64,000 nucleotides of DNA, taken from contig NW_021167079.1 in the NCBI RefSeq assembly GCF_003711515.1, forward strand, positions 3,689,185 through 3,753,184, in the 5' to 3' direction. A program made the position numbers and the translations under genes. How positions within the stretch are numbered: the first letter of the stretch is position 1; each line of letters begins with the position of its first letter. A model generated the notes under the pieces. The model was not told the origin of the DNA, searched no databases, and worked only from the letters and a program-made list of their open reading frames with translations. Source of the DNA: Sodiomyces alkalinus F11. Its lineage: Eukaryota; Ascomycota; Sordariomycetes; Glomerellales; Plectosphaerellaceae. Of this stretch, positions 11,100 to 22,382 are shown one piece after another.

Positions 11100-12500
11100 T
11101 TAAGATTATAGTTACGGCGTTAAGCTTATAGTCCGCTAGGTAGTTAGCCCTATAGCCTATTACGCTAGAGCCTCTTACTCCTACTACGGCTACGCTTTTA
11201 ACGTTACCTACTACGTTATTAGTCGCTCCCCGCTAAACGGTACTAGATATCGATATAGGCGGGGATCTAAGGGCCACCTATATACGTTATACGGGTAGGT
11301 TAGTAACGATTAACTTTAAAGAGAAGACGTATACTATTAAGGCCCTGACCTACTAATATACTGATAACGGTCGGCGTACTAATAAGTATCACTACTACTC
11401 TAAGTATAATAGTCTAAAGTGCCGCGTAGTAAGTTATATATCTTTATTACCACTTAATCCCTATAGCCCCTCCTTTTATAGACTACTCCGTGGTCCTGTT
11501 AGTCTAACACGTGTAATAGCTTCCTATTACTGGTAAGAACGCTACCGAGTAGCTATAGAAGGTTTTGGTTATCGCTATCGAAAAAGGTAGCCTAAATAAG
11601 AGTCGTCGTGTAAGTATTACTGACCGTGTCCCCTTATTAATTCTATATAGTACCCTTATTAATCCTATATAATACTAATATTAGGCTATAGTAGTTCGAT
11701 ACTAGGTTATACTTAGGGAGGCTCTAGGTTAAGCGACGCTAGAGGTTAACCGGTTATCTACTAAGGAAGTTATTACTACGCGGCGTTAAGCTAAGGAAGT
11801 TACCGACGCCCGCTAAAAGATGGCGGAAGATATCCACGAGAGGCTTAATAGTATAGAGTCGCTCCTTAAGTAATTCGTCGAGTTATAGTAGTAGCGCCTT
11901 ACTATTAAGTAGCAGCGGCTCGATAATAAGTAATAACGCCTAGCGTTATATTAGCGCGACCTTACGGCCTAGGAATATATAGCTACTACCTTCGAGTAGA
12001 TAGCTACTCTTAACCTAGCCTAGGCTTAGGCTATAAAGAGTGATATACCTACACCCTTAGGGTCTACCTTAGCCCCCGCGGGGGTTAGCTTTATAGGTAA
12101 TAATATATTTAGTAATAGTAGTGGCTCTACGTAACCTTAAGGCTTCGTGCCGTAAGGTCCCTAGGGTCCCCCGGATCCTTATAAAGTGCCCGATAATAAC
12201 GATATAATACCGACCTTATTAGTAAAGAAGGGTAAGGGGAAGAAGGCTCTAACGCCCTTAACTCCTTTATTAGGGAAGAAGAAAAAGAAGTAGTAGGCGA
12301 AGACGCCGCTATCTTTTCGTCCTTTAATGCTATCCGCGGGTAGTGGGTAAAAGGGAGTAACGGCTATTACCGCGGGGTAGAGCCAGGTATATATAGAGGA
12401 TAACGAGGCGGTTAGGTGCGAGCCTATATCTCTGGATAACGAGTTAGTGGGGTTTAAGGACGCCCTAAAGGGGCCGTAATAGTATATATAGAGGAACGGT
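11100..12500 (+). pseudogene. Antisense decayed frame between Gypsy-1 pol and 3' LTR
   Basis: On the plus strand, opposite to pol, a coherent frame runs from about 11700 to 12500. It reads MAEDIHERLNSIESLLK from the ATG at 11820. A segment follows in which most stops sit at probable Gln positions among Arg-Leu repeats (coiled-coil-like), then IKSDIPTPLGSTLAPAGVS, a Lys-rich segment, and DNELVGFKDALKGP. Further left, in another frame, 11378-11440 reads TNKYHYYSKYNSLKCRVV, perhaps a former Cys cluster. Function is unknown. It could be an extra element gene or a captured fragment. Confidence 0.5.
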
Positions 12501-13109
12501 TATTTTTTTTTTCTCAGGCTTTTTACTAACCTTTGGGCTGGGTTTTTCCTTTGTTTTTTAACTAGCTTTAGGGTATTCCTATCGTAACCCTAACGGTCCT
12601 AACTATAATCTAGTATAATATATCGTCTTAATCGTGATATTTATAAAGGGGAGGGATAAGCTAAAAAGGGTAGGGATTACGCCCGATTAGTATACTTAAT
12701 ACCTTAGTTAATATTAAAAGTAGTGGGTGGATAGACGTATTCGATGGCGCCGAAAGTAAGAGGAAAATAGGAATAAGGAGGAGAAAAGGAAACCCCCTTA
12801 TAGACTATACCGTAAACCTATTTAATTCCTAAAAAGGAAGAATAGTGAACGAGGGCGATAACGTCTATAGGGTCTAAGAATTCATCTCCACGGCCCACTA
12901 AAGGGTTTTTTAGGTTAATATAGCCGATACGTAGGCCCTTATCTCTATTAGGTCCCCTACGGGGATAGTATATACACCCATTTAGTTCTCGGATAGTCTC
13001 GCTATAAAATACCGTTCTTAAGGAGGGAGGAATACGTAATAACGCCCTTATATTATCTCTATTAGGTCCCCTACAGGAATAGTGTATAGACCTATATAAT
13101 TCCCGGATA

Positions 13110-13315
13110 GTCTCGCTTTAAAGTAGGCGTCGATAAGTTCGTCGGGGACGTTCCGCTTCGGCTCCTAAGTGTTTTCCTTATCACTATACCCTGCCTATTT
13201 AATTAGGTATTAACGTCGCTTACCCTGATATCAATAGTCTAGGATAGCTTTAACCTTATACTTATCCGAATCCGGTTCGATATCGACCTCGGGTGGTTCC
13301 GGTTATAACCTATCA
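13110..13315 (-). pseudogene. Gypsy-1 chromodomain
   Basis: The minus strand reads PEPPEVDIEPDSDKYKVKAI, then a segment with Tyr/stop/Gly-Lys-Arg, then AGYSDKENT, a stop where Trp is expected, EPKRNV and DELIDAY. This is the classic C-terminal chromodomain that directs chromoviral integration to marked chromatin. Two or three RIP-type stops break it. Confidence 0.85.
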
Positions 13316-13599
13316 CGGGACCTCTATAGCTTTAGCAGGGAGATAGGGAAAACGTTATAAATCCGTATATCCTTTAGTAGTGCTAACTAGTAAGGCCGTG
13401 TATACTAATGATTTTAGTCACCTTATACGGGCCGATAAACTTATCGCTAAGCTTTTTCGAAAGTCTCTTCTATCGGATATTCTGCGTGGATAGTAAGACG
13501 TACTCGTCCACTTTAAACCTCTGCTAGGTATAACCGTTATTATAATACCGTTCGTAGGCGGCCTACGCTCTTTTAATAAGGTCCGAGATAGATCGGCGC

Positions 13600-16500
13600 T
13601 AAGCTATTAGGTATTCCGCGCGATATTCTGCTTTAGCGGTATAAACCTCGCCTAACCTCGGGAGCTATACTTTATTAGGGCCTCGGGGGTTATAGCCTAT
13701 TAGTGCGTCGGACGGGGTAGAATATTTCGTAGAGTGCTACGCTATATTACAGGTAAATTCTGCAAAAGGTAGTCGGTTAATATAGTTATCCTACTCCTAT
13801 AAGCAGAATACACGTAGGTAATACTCGAGGTTCTAATTCTGCCGCTCCGTTTATCTATCCGTTTACGGGTACTACGCTATGGATAAGCGTTATGTGGTAC
13901 CGAGGTAGTGATATAAAGTTACCTAAAAACGGCTTATAAATAACGAGCCTCGATCTGATATAATACTATTAGATAGGCCGAGAGTGCGAAAAACGTGATA
14001 CTATAGAGACTTAGTAAGTCCTTCTGCTATTAGGCTATTACTCGAGGGGATATAAATCAAGTACTTCGTTAGACGGTATACCACTATAAGGATAGTATCC
14101 CTTTTACGGCCTAGGCCGTGGACCGGCGGTAGCCCCGTGATAAAGTTAATAGATATCTCTGTAAAGGGGCGCTAAGGTACTAGGAGACTCGCTAGCTCGC
14201 TACATAGCTTATAGTGCCGCGGTTTAGTACGTTAACACACGCCGTAGGTGGGTATAAATTAACATATATCCTTAGGTAAATAATCCCAAAAGTAAAAGTC
14301 CGAAATCCTCTTAATAGTCCTTATAACCCTATAATACCCCACGCTAGGTCTATTATAGAAACACTATAGGACCTTTTAATAGAGGCTAGAGTAGTCTAGT
14401 ATAAAAACGCGATTCTTAAAATAAAGGATACCACTACTCCTAGACTAGTATCCGTATATAGTATCGTCACCGTGGGCCTTACGCTATTTAGTGTAAAAAG
14501 GGTTATCCGTCTACGCCTCCACTACCTCTTCTAGTAAGGTGGGGGAATTAAGAGCGGGAAAAATAGGGTTAGACTTAGGGGCACTACGGGAACCACGCTA
14601 GTTCCCGATAAGGCCTAAAATAAATTACCTCGAAAAAGACTCTAAGACTAAAAGGTTATCCGCTTATATCTTAACTATCTTTTCCGGTAAGACGGGAGGA
14701 ACGGGCTCTAAAAAAAGGTTATCCGCTTACGTCTTAACTACTAAAGTAGGAGTAGCGGGAAAATTATAACCGGGGGTATTACGGGAATTATACTAATCCC
14801 CGATATAGCCTACAATAAGACGCCTCGAAAAGGACTCTAAAGTGGGATTATCCGCCTACGCCTCTACTACCTTTTCCGGTAAGGGGGAGTTAAGAGCGGG
14901 AATAGAAATTAGGGTAGCACGGGAACCACGCTGGTTCTCGATATAGCCTATAAAACGCTTAGAAAAAGACTCTACCGCCTTAGCCCGGTTAGTAACTAGG
15001 GCACGCTTATAGGGCGCGTGCTAGGGCTTTCTTAATAGCCTATCCACGGGGTTTAACGTCCCCGGGCGATGCCGAATCTTAAAATTAAACGGGGTAAGCT
15101 CCTTAAGACACTATACGTGCTACCCCTTAAGCTTCGACTTATCTAGTAGGTAGCGATAGTTTAGGTAGTCTGTTAGAACCACTATAAGGTTCTGACTATA
15201 GGCCACGTAGTGGCGCTACGTCCGAAAAGACTCGATAATAGCTATAAGCTTAGAGGTATACTATAATTAAGCTTAGCGCCGCGGAGCTTATAAGATATAA
15301 ACGCGACGGGTCTTTAGAGCCCCTCCTCGAGCTAACTAATAATAGCCTTAATTATAAAAGCAGAAGCGTCGGGCTTAATACATATTAGCAGAGCGGGGTT
15401 AAAATACCGTAAAACGGGCGCTTTCTAAAATAATAGTTTTATCTCCTTAAACGCGGTCTAGGCCTACGGGGAAAGTATAATGATCCTAATATACCCCCCC
15501 TTTAAATAATCTATAAGAGGGGCGGCTACCTTAGAGTAGTTTTTAATAAAATGCCTATAAAAACCCGTAAAGCCTAGGAAGACCTATATCTTCTTAACAC
15601 TATTAGGAAGCTCCTAGTCGTGGATAGATTTAACGCGGGATAAGCCTATATATACCCTATTTAGGCTATAGACAAAACCGAGGAATTCCACGTCTCTAGT
15701 GTTAAATTTACACTTATCGGGGTTAGTATATAGGGACTACTGCCTAAGCCTAGTAAGGACCTCGCGGATATATACGCGGTGAGCGGCTAGGTCTTAACTA
15801 TAGATAAGGATATCGTCGAGGTATATAACGCAGATAGTGTCGATAAGGCCTATTAGCGCTTAGTTAATATACCGCTAGAAGCTTACGGGCGTGTTAGTTA
15901 ACCCGAATAGTATAATAAGGTACTTGTAGTAACCGTATTTCGTCCGGAACGCTATCTTCTACTCGTCACTAGCTCGTATACGGAGCCGATAGTATATATC
16001 CTCAAGATCTAGCTTAGTGTAGTACTACGCTAAAGATAACCGATCCAGGAGTTCGTGGATTAGGGGCAGGGGGGTACGGTCCTTAACTATCACCTCATTT
16101 AATCCCCTATAGTCGACATATAAACGTAGCTTACCACCTTTCTTAGAGATAAACAGGATAGGGGCGCCGGCCGGACTAGTAGATAGTCTAATCTACCCTT
16201 TTATAACGGTATCCTATAGATACTAGTATAGCACCTCGAGCTTTTATATAGTAAGAGGGTAAATAGGGCCGTAGGGAGGCTTTTTCCCTTCCTCCACCTT
16301 AATCGCGTAATCCTATTACTAGTGTGTTAGTAGCCGTCCGGCGTTTTTGACGTTAAAAACGTTAGCGAAGTCTTAGTACTATTCCGGTAGCACGGGGGTG
16401 GCCGCTAGGTCCTCGCCTAGGCTAGGGTAGGCCCTATCTCCTGAGAATTTATCTTTATATCCTACTAAAGGGTTTTCTGCTAGGCCGACGTGGCCGATAC

Positions 16501-16900
16501 GTAGGCCCCGCGTAGAACCTATAATGGTTAGAGTAAGGATAGACTTAGCTTATCTAGCTGCCTTACGTAGTTCTCTCGGAGATACGACTAGACTAAGCTC
16601 TACGTAGGTTAGGGGATAGGTCCGCGTGCTAGACTGCTAATTAACGTCAGGGTTAACGGCTATAAGGTATAGTCTCCTTAGGATAATCTTTACGCCCGTG
16701 AGGTCTATAATATAGTACTCGACGCGTTACACCCTCTTCCGATCCTAGTAGTTAGTAGTAGTGATAACCCTATAGATAGACCTAAGAGTCTTCGCTTATC
16801 CTTCCGTAATCCAGGATACCGGGACCGGGGACCCCTTAGGAACCTAACTAGGTCCTAGGAGGGACTAGTCCAAAACATTAATATCGGCGCCTCCGTTAAG
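13600..16900 (-). pseudogene. Gypsy-1 pol fossil (RT, RNase H, integrase)
   Basis: Reverse transcriptase keeps an intact VIYLDDILIYS box, with YLDD at about 15823-15812. RNase H follows at about 15400-14900. The integrase core at about 14160-13600 reads NFITGLPPVHG, then DTILIVV and LTKYLIYIP. The chromodomain follows directly. Stops are scattered TAG/TAA. Confidence 0.85.
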
Positions 16901-16999
16901 GAGAGCCGCAATCTATACCTATTCCTTACCTAGGCGAAGGGAAATATATACCTCTACCAGTATAATAGTAGTAAAAGAGGTTACTTAAGGTAGGTGCTA

Positions 17000-18505
17000 T
17001 CCCTAGGGCACCTCGCCCGTAACACGGCTAACCGTAGGATAAAAGGCGGAGACCGGTTAGGTATTCGGGTTACTATTATTATTCGGACGCGACCTTTCGG
17101 TATAAGGGCTAGGGCATATAGTGGCGTAATGCCCCCTTTAGTTATAGTTATAGTAAGTGATAGAGTTAAGGTACGATAACTATCTAGGGCGTATAGGATA
17201 ACTAGAGGTAGGTGTAGACGCAGGTATAAGCGCGGACGCAGGGGTAGACACGGGGGCACTAGTAAAACCGTGGGTAGTTATCTAGGGTCTATAGCCGGGG
17301 GCACGCGAACGGAAGCGATATTATTAGGTGGAGGACTAGAAGTCTATTCGAGCGATGGATAGTCCGTCGTTAACGGTCAGGGCTTCCGCTCGGCGGAAGG
17401 CTAGGGCTAGGTCCTAGTAATGCTTAGGAACCCCTATAGACACTATATAGTCCTGAATAGGTGGGAGGACCCTTATTAATACTATCTAAATCCTCTACTA
17501 GTTAGGGAGTTCGCCTAGTAATTCCGACTCTAGGGCTTCCTACCGTTATATAAATTTAGCGTAGGACTCTCCCTCTCTGTAGGATAAGATAGATTCGCTC
17601 TGGATCTATACCGCTACCTCCCGTAGACGGGTATCGTTATCGTTAACCTGGCGGGATAGCTAGGCTTATAGGGCGGCCTAGCTAACTCTATTAGAGTCGC
17701 TATTATACTTATATCGTAGCTTGGCCTACTAGTGTTCCTTTAGATAGTAAGGGAGACACGATATAATAAAGTAGTTCTTCGCGGCGTCTATGGGTAAAGA
17801 CTAAGAGTCTAGGTTAAACCGTTGATTTATCTCCTAAAGAAACGTGCGATACTTGGCCTAGGATATACTATCCTATTTTAGTAGGGGGAAATTAAACTTA
17901 GCCTATATAGCGGTCCCGTGTATAGAGGATATCGTGGATATATCGTGGGTATACTAGGATCCCGATAGGGTTATAATAATACGACGTCGAGGCTTAGCTA
18001 TATAACGATAGGTAGTATCGACGGGGTTAGGATTAATAGGGGTAGTAGCGGTAGCAGCGACGGTAGTAGTATCCGCCTCGAGCTTAGTAAGATAAGCGAG
18101 CTTACGCTTACGGTAGTTCTATACCTCTATCTATTTAACGCGTTCGTCTAGTTATGTATCCGTTAGTATAGCTAGGTTAATGTCTACGTACGGGGGTATG
18201 TTAGGGTTATACGTCTATCCCGTTATGGCTATAGGAGGAACGGGGGTAGTATTAATAGTAGTAATAGGGATAGAAGTAGTAGTAAAGGCGGCGCTAGTAA
18301 CAGGGCTAGGAATAGATACAGGGGCAGGGATAGAAGCAGGAATAGGTGCCGGTACGGTGGCCGATACGGGAGCTATATTAGTTCCCGGTGTGTCCCCGTC
18401 GTGTTCCTCGTCGGGATTATCTTTAATACAAGCAGTCTCGCTATCGCGGAGCTATCGCTTAAACTAACTAGCAGCCTCGTTAAAATTAAAGGTAGGATCG
18501 TTCAT
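17000..18505 (-). pseudogene. Gypsy-1 gag fossil with zinc knuckle
   Basis: The likely start ATG is at 18505, reading MNDPTFNFNEA. The frame runs down through stops to a zinc knuckle at 17155-17114, read YYNYNXRGHYATIC (X a stop codon). This fits CX2CX4HX4C with the His and last Cys kept and the first two Cys turned to Tyr. The region has no full-length open frame. Confidence 0.8.
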
Positions 18506-18578
18506 TTTATGATAGTTAGATATCTTAGTAACTCTCCTTAACGGTCTTCGCGCCCTTAAAGGGTTAAAGCGATTAAAA

Positions 18579-18926
18579 TATTAAATAGGTAGTCGTAAAG
18601 AGTGAAAAGGTAGAGTTAAGTAACGAACCAGGTAGGATCATGATAGGATTATGATAAGAAAGTACAGGGGTGGCTAAAAAATTGGATTAATCGCTAGCCT
18701 CCTTTTTCTAAGGGGAGGCTCCCTCGCTCCTTAAGGCTACGCTCTACTCCTCGAGGACTATTTATTTACTTCCTTAAGGCTGCCTTATTTACTTCGAGGG
18801 ACTATTCTGTTTACTATATAATAACTTACTTTATTTATCTCTCGAGGGGTCTTAGACTAGGCATACCTGGATTCCTATAGGTTCACACTAGGGACCCATT
18901 ATAACCACTACTGCAGACATCTGACA
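18579..18926 (-). repeat. Gypsy-1 5' LTR
   Basis: 348 bp; minus strand starts TGTCAGATGTCTGCAG. It keeps more CA/TG than the 3' copy at the outer end. Confidence 0.93.
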
Positions 18927-18931
18927 TTACC

Positions 18932-19450
18932 TTAAGAGGGCTTAATAAGTGCTACTATTCTTATACTATATAAGGCACTACTACCTAGAATTCGGTGAGG
19001 ATAGACTCTTCCTAACCGTAAATAACGCGTCCTTCGGGGATAATGCAGACCGTAAGAGTTTATAAGGATATACGATAAAGCTCTTCGGTGGCACCGTTAA
19101 CTAGAAGGCGGGTAAGTAACCGACGGTTATAACGTCGTTAACAGAATCGGAACTACTCGCTCTTATAAAGGCCGCTAAAGAGAGGTTATTCGTTAATCAG
19201 ATATTAAGGGATTTAGAGCTTCGGTTAGATTAATAATAGCTATAGCTATACTACGATAATTAGCAGACTATTAACCTTATTAATAAGAAGGTATAACGCC
19301 TACGGATAAGGCTACGGCACGTCGATATATATAACTAGTAGGTGTGCTAGTTAGTATAATAAGGTCTTTTTAAGGTTACGCACGTTAACACGAAGGAGAT
19401 AATCGCGGACGGCTTAACGAAGGCACTACTGGAGGCGGGGTTTAAAAGAC
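18932..19450 (+). pseudogene. Copia-A1 RNase H fossil, 3' half of pol
   Basis: After the Gypsy-1 right duplication the copia frame resumes, with ASFGDNADRKS, then KLFGGTV, an SES/TEAE-type segment (ESELLALIKAAKE), a YDNQQT-like segment near 19250, and LRHVDIY followed by DGLTKAL. This is the standard C-terminal RNase H of Ty1/copia. Noncoding DNA follows to the polypurine-like AAGGGCGTG just before the 3' LTR. Confidence 0.85.
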
Positions 19451-19797
19451 AACAGTAATAGCTTAATTTAACGGATTAAAAGAATCGTATCGAGTAGTCT
19501 AAATAACTATATAAAGAGATTAAACGCGCTAAAGCGGCCGTAATAAAGGCCCCTAAGGGCATAGAAGATTCGATAGATATAGATCCGATTAAGCAGATCC
19601 GGCTAATCAGAATCGAGGAACTAATTAAGATAGAATTAAATTAAACGGTTAAATAGGGCGGATTTAGATCCCTTTTTACTAGGGTATCTTCCCCTTAACT
19701 GTTAATTTTATAATAGAAACGCTAAGAGCGTTTGGTTTAAACCGAAGCCTCTAATTAGTTAGTTAACCTGGGAAGACCCACCTTAACTAAGGGCGTG

Positions 19798-20071
19798 TAT
19801 CGTATAGGCAGGACCACGACATGGTCTATAGGGGATCTAGGGGGGATCCACTCCCTAACTAAGGGCTTTGGACCTCGGGTATTAGGATATAACAGAGGCG
19901 GATACCGGAAAAGACCGGATAGGATCCAAATAATATAGTACCCATAATAGAGTCTTTACCACCTAAATTAAGGGTATAAGAGACTCACACAGATGTAACT
20001 TTATATAATACCCATACACGAGATTTCTGCTCTACTAAGTTAATTATCCAAGTGCTATTTGACGTACGACA
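19798..20071 (+). repeat. Copia-A1 3' LTR
   Basis: 274 bp, starting TATCGTATAGG and ending GTACGACA, followed by the GTTGC duplication. Most differences from the 5' LTR are C/T or G/A at CpA/TpG sites. Confidence 0.95.
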
Positions 20072-20079
20072 GTTGCCCT

Positions 20080-21986
20080 TATTATATTGACATGAGCCTC
20101 GGGGGTGGGCACAGGCCTCGGGGGTGGAAATGACAAGGGTGGACCCACGGTAAAATACCGGATAGGATCTAAATAGAGCAGTACTTCTGGAGGAGTACTG
20201 CCCCTTATAAAAATAGGGTGAACGGTCTCGTATATATTATAACTTGATATAATAGATGCACGCGAAGATTTCCCCTAAGTTAGAAGAATGTATTTAACGT
20301 GCGATAGTTATAAGCCCGGTTTATAACGCTTAAAGCTATTTAATATCTTCCGCACCTTTAAGCTATCCTTTTTACCCTATTCCACTATAAAAGTAACCAC
20401 GTTATAAGCACTTAATTAACTATCATTAATCTAATCAGGGTAACCTCTTCGCTTAAGTAATAGAAGATATCCTCTAATATTTACCGCGATTAATAGATCC
20501 TAATTACCTAGAAAGCCTGGATTATATAGGAATATAGTATCCGCGGGAAGTTCTCCTCTCTTTAGAACGATTATCTTAATCCTCAACTGGATAACGACGA
20601 AGCAGAAGCCTCGCTGCTACAAAAGCCTACGCCACCTAATATATGTAAGTACGAAGCCGCGAGTAGCGTTAAGGTTCCTAAGTCAATAGACGACCTCTTT
20701 AACTAAGGAAGAACGCGATACCTTTAAAACCGTCGCGTATATCGCGAAGAAAAGGCCGACTATATTAGTTAGTAATAAGAACTTAACGACCTACGCCCCT
20801 ATATCCTGGCCACGATCTATGCTACTCTTAGCGACCTCCTTAGAGCGTTATAGGGAGATTAAGTAAATAATACGTGGGTATAGATTACTACCCTTCGCGA
20901 GTACGTAGCTCCTACGCCTGCAGATTAACGCCGTAAGGCTCTATGATAGTACTAATAGCTAGTTACGCCGTTAAAAACTATACTAAGGAATATAGATAGG
21001 TGGATTTTGAATTAGAAGGCTACCTTAATAGGATGCTAATAGGCTAGGGTTATCGAGATGGCTTCTATAGATTATTAGGTAGAAGATACTATCGCGGCGA
21101 TACGTCCTGTTACTCGGGAATAGTGTTATATCTACTTAGTAACGAATAGGCAGAGGATTAATAATAACGAGCTATTAATTAGGGACCTCGTATAGGACCT
21201 TAAGGTACTATTTAAGTCTATAAGGGATATCTAGTCTCCCTCGTTAATACTATATATCCGTGGGGGAGCTAGAACCGAACTACCGCTATTACTACAAACC
21301 CCGGTACTACTATTACTATAGAGATACTATTAGCATTACTATTACTATAGAGATACCCTCGGTACCGCTATTACTACGGAGATACCACTGAAAGATACCT
21401 ATTAACGGCTACACCCGCGAGAGATATAACTAACGGCTAGGTCTATAGGGGGTGGATTTAAACGCGTTATTATTATTATAGGAGCTCCTCTAAACCGTCC
21501 CTGCGATAGGATTAAACGGGCGGCGATTAACGTAATCGGACTAGTTAATAACCGGGGATTAAGATTATATTAAACGATTAAAAGGATCGGTTTAAAAGCG
21601 TTTTTAAGAGCGTTTTCGAGGATTATTTTTAAGATAGACTATTTTCACGATAGAAAGGATTAAGAGCTATTCGGTTTAAAACGAGGCCTTTAATTAGCTA
21701 GTCGGCTCGGAAAAGTAGATCCGCTCTAACTAGGGGGGTGTGTCGTATTAGCACGAGCCTTAGGGGTAGGCATAAGCCTCGGGGGTAGGTATAGGCCTCG
21801 GGGGTGGAAATAATAAGGGTGGACCCACGGTAAAATACCGGATAGGATCTAAATAGAGCAGTACTTCCGGAGGAGTACTGCCGTTTATAAAAATAGGGTA
21901 AACGGTCTCGTATAAGTTGTAACTTGATATAATAGACGCACGCGATGATTTCCCCTAAGTCAGAAGAGTGCATTTAACGTGCGATA
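20080..21986 (+). mobile_element. Short, internally deleted Copia-A relative
   Basis: 1,907 bp with LTRs 20080-20306 (227 bp) and 21741-21986 (246 bp), flanked by GCCCT at 20075-20079 and 21987-21991. The 19-bp LTR length difference is one extra copy of a GCCTCGGGGGTRGG-type unit in the right LTR. The inside holds a gag-like part matching Copia-A1 (AAGCCTACGCCACCTAATAT is shared at about 5633 and 20623). It then has a simple-sequence stretch like A1 8510-8620, but no pol. Probably a nonautonomous derivative. Confidence 0.92.
20450..21240 (+). pseudogene. gag remnant in the short Copia element
   Basis: Decayed gag-like frame collinear with 5460-6420 of Copia-A1 but more diverged. Stops throughout. 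Beyond it, 21280-21400 is a low-complexity ATTACTATAGAGATAC-like repeat that matches a pol-proximal part of Copia-A1. This marks the internal deletion junction. Confidence 0.6.
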
Positions 21987-21991
21987 GCCCT

Positions 21992-22382
21992 ACGGGTGAT
22001 ACCGGTAAGCTCGCGCCCCCCCCCTCCCCCCCCCTTAAAAGGGGGGGAGGTGGGAGAGGGCTAGTTATATAACCTACTCTATACTAGTAAATAACCGTAG
22101 ATATCCGACAATAACCGTAAAACGCCTGCTGTTACCTTTTATAGCTATTTATTTATTCCTTCTAAGCTATAATACCGTTTTTTTATTAATTTTCGGTATC
22201 TTAATAAAGCTATTTTTATTTTTGTTTATAATACTCGAGCTTTATCTCTTATAGATAGTAAAGATTACTATTAAGTAACAATTATTTCCTCCCTACGGCC
22301 GCTAGTAATAGGGGTTTTTTCTTTTTTTATTATTCACCGCTCTTACCCAGGAAGCGAGGCGCCTCTACCGTAGATATACATA
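21992..22382. other. Spacer with C- and G-tracts
   Basis: No gene seen. At 22014-22060 a run of C tracts is followed by TTAAAA and then G tracts, able to form a strong hairpin or G-quadruplex. C runs survive because RIP needs CpA. Confidence 0.5.

Larger units (their letters stand above)
10032..18926 (-). mobile_element. Gypsy-1: chromoviral LTR retrotransposon nested in Copia-A1
   Basis: 8,895 bp with two 348-bp LTRs (10032-10379 and 18579-18926). Duplications are TCACC (10027-10031) and TTACC (18927-18931), which differ by one CpA-to-TpA change. LTRs begin TGTCAGATG and end ..TTTGATA, once TGACA. The minus strand reads gag, reverse transcriptase, integrase, chromodomain. About 2.7 kb lies between pol and the 3' LTR, holding an antisense frame. 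It cuts Copia-A1 between reverse transcriptase and RNase H, so it is the younger of the two. Confidence 0.95.
5001..20071 (+). mobile_element. Copia-A1: full-length LTR retrotransposon with nested Gypsy-1
   Basis: Two 274-bp LTRs (5001-5274 and 19798-20071) are flanked by identical GTTGC duplications at 4996-5000 and 20072-20076. The original element is about 6.17 kb, once Gypsy-1 (10032-18926) and one 5-bp duplication are removed. Internal order gag, protease, integrase, reverse transcriptase, RNase H is that of Ty1/copia on the plus strand. LTR ends were TGTCG...CGACA, now partly TATCG...CGATA. All frames are decayed. Confidence 0.95.

Noticed and set aside
16981..17259. 92-codon minus-strand open frame in Gypsy-1
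   Set aside because: It overlaps the gag zinc-knuckle region in a different frame from the knuckle itself.
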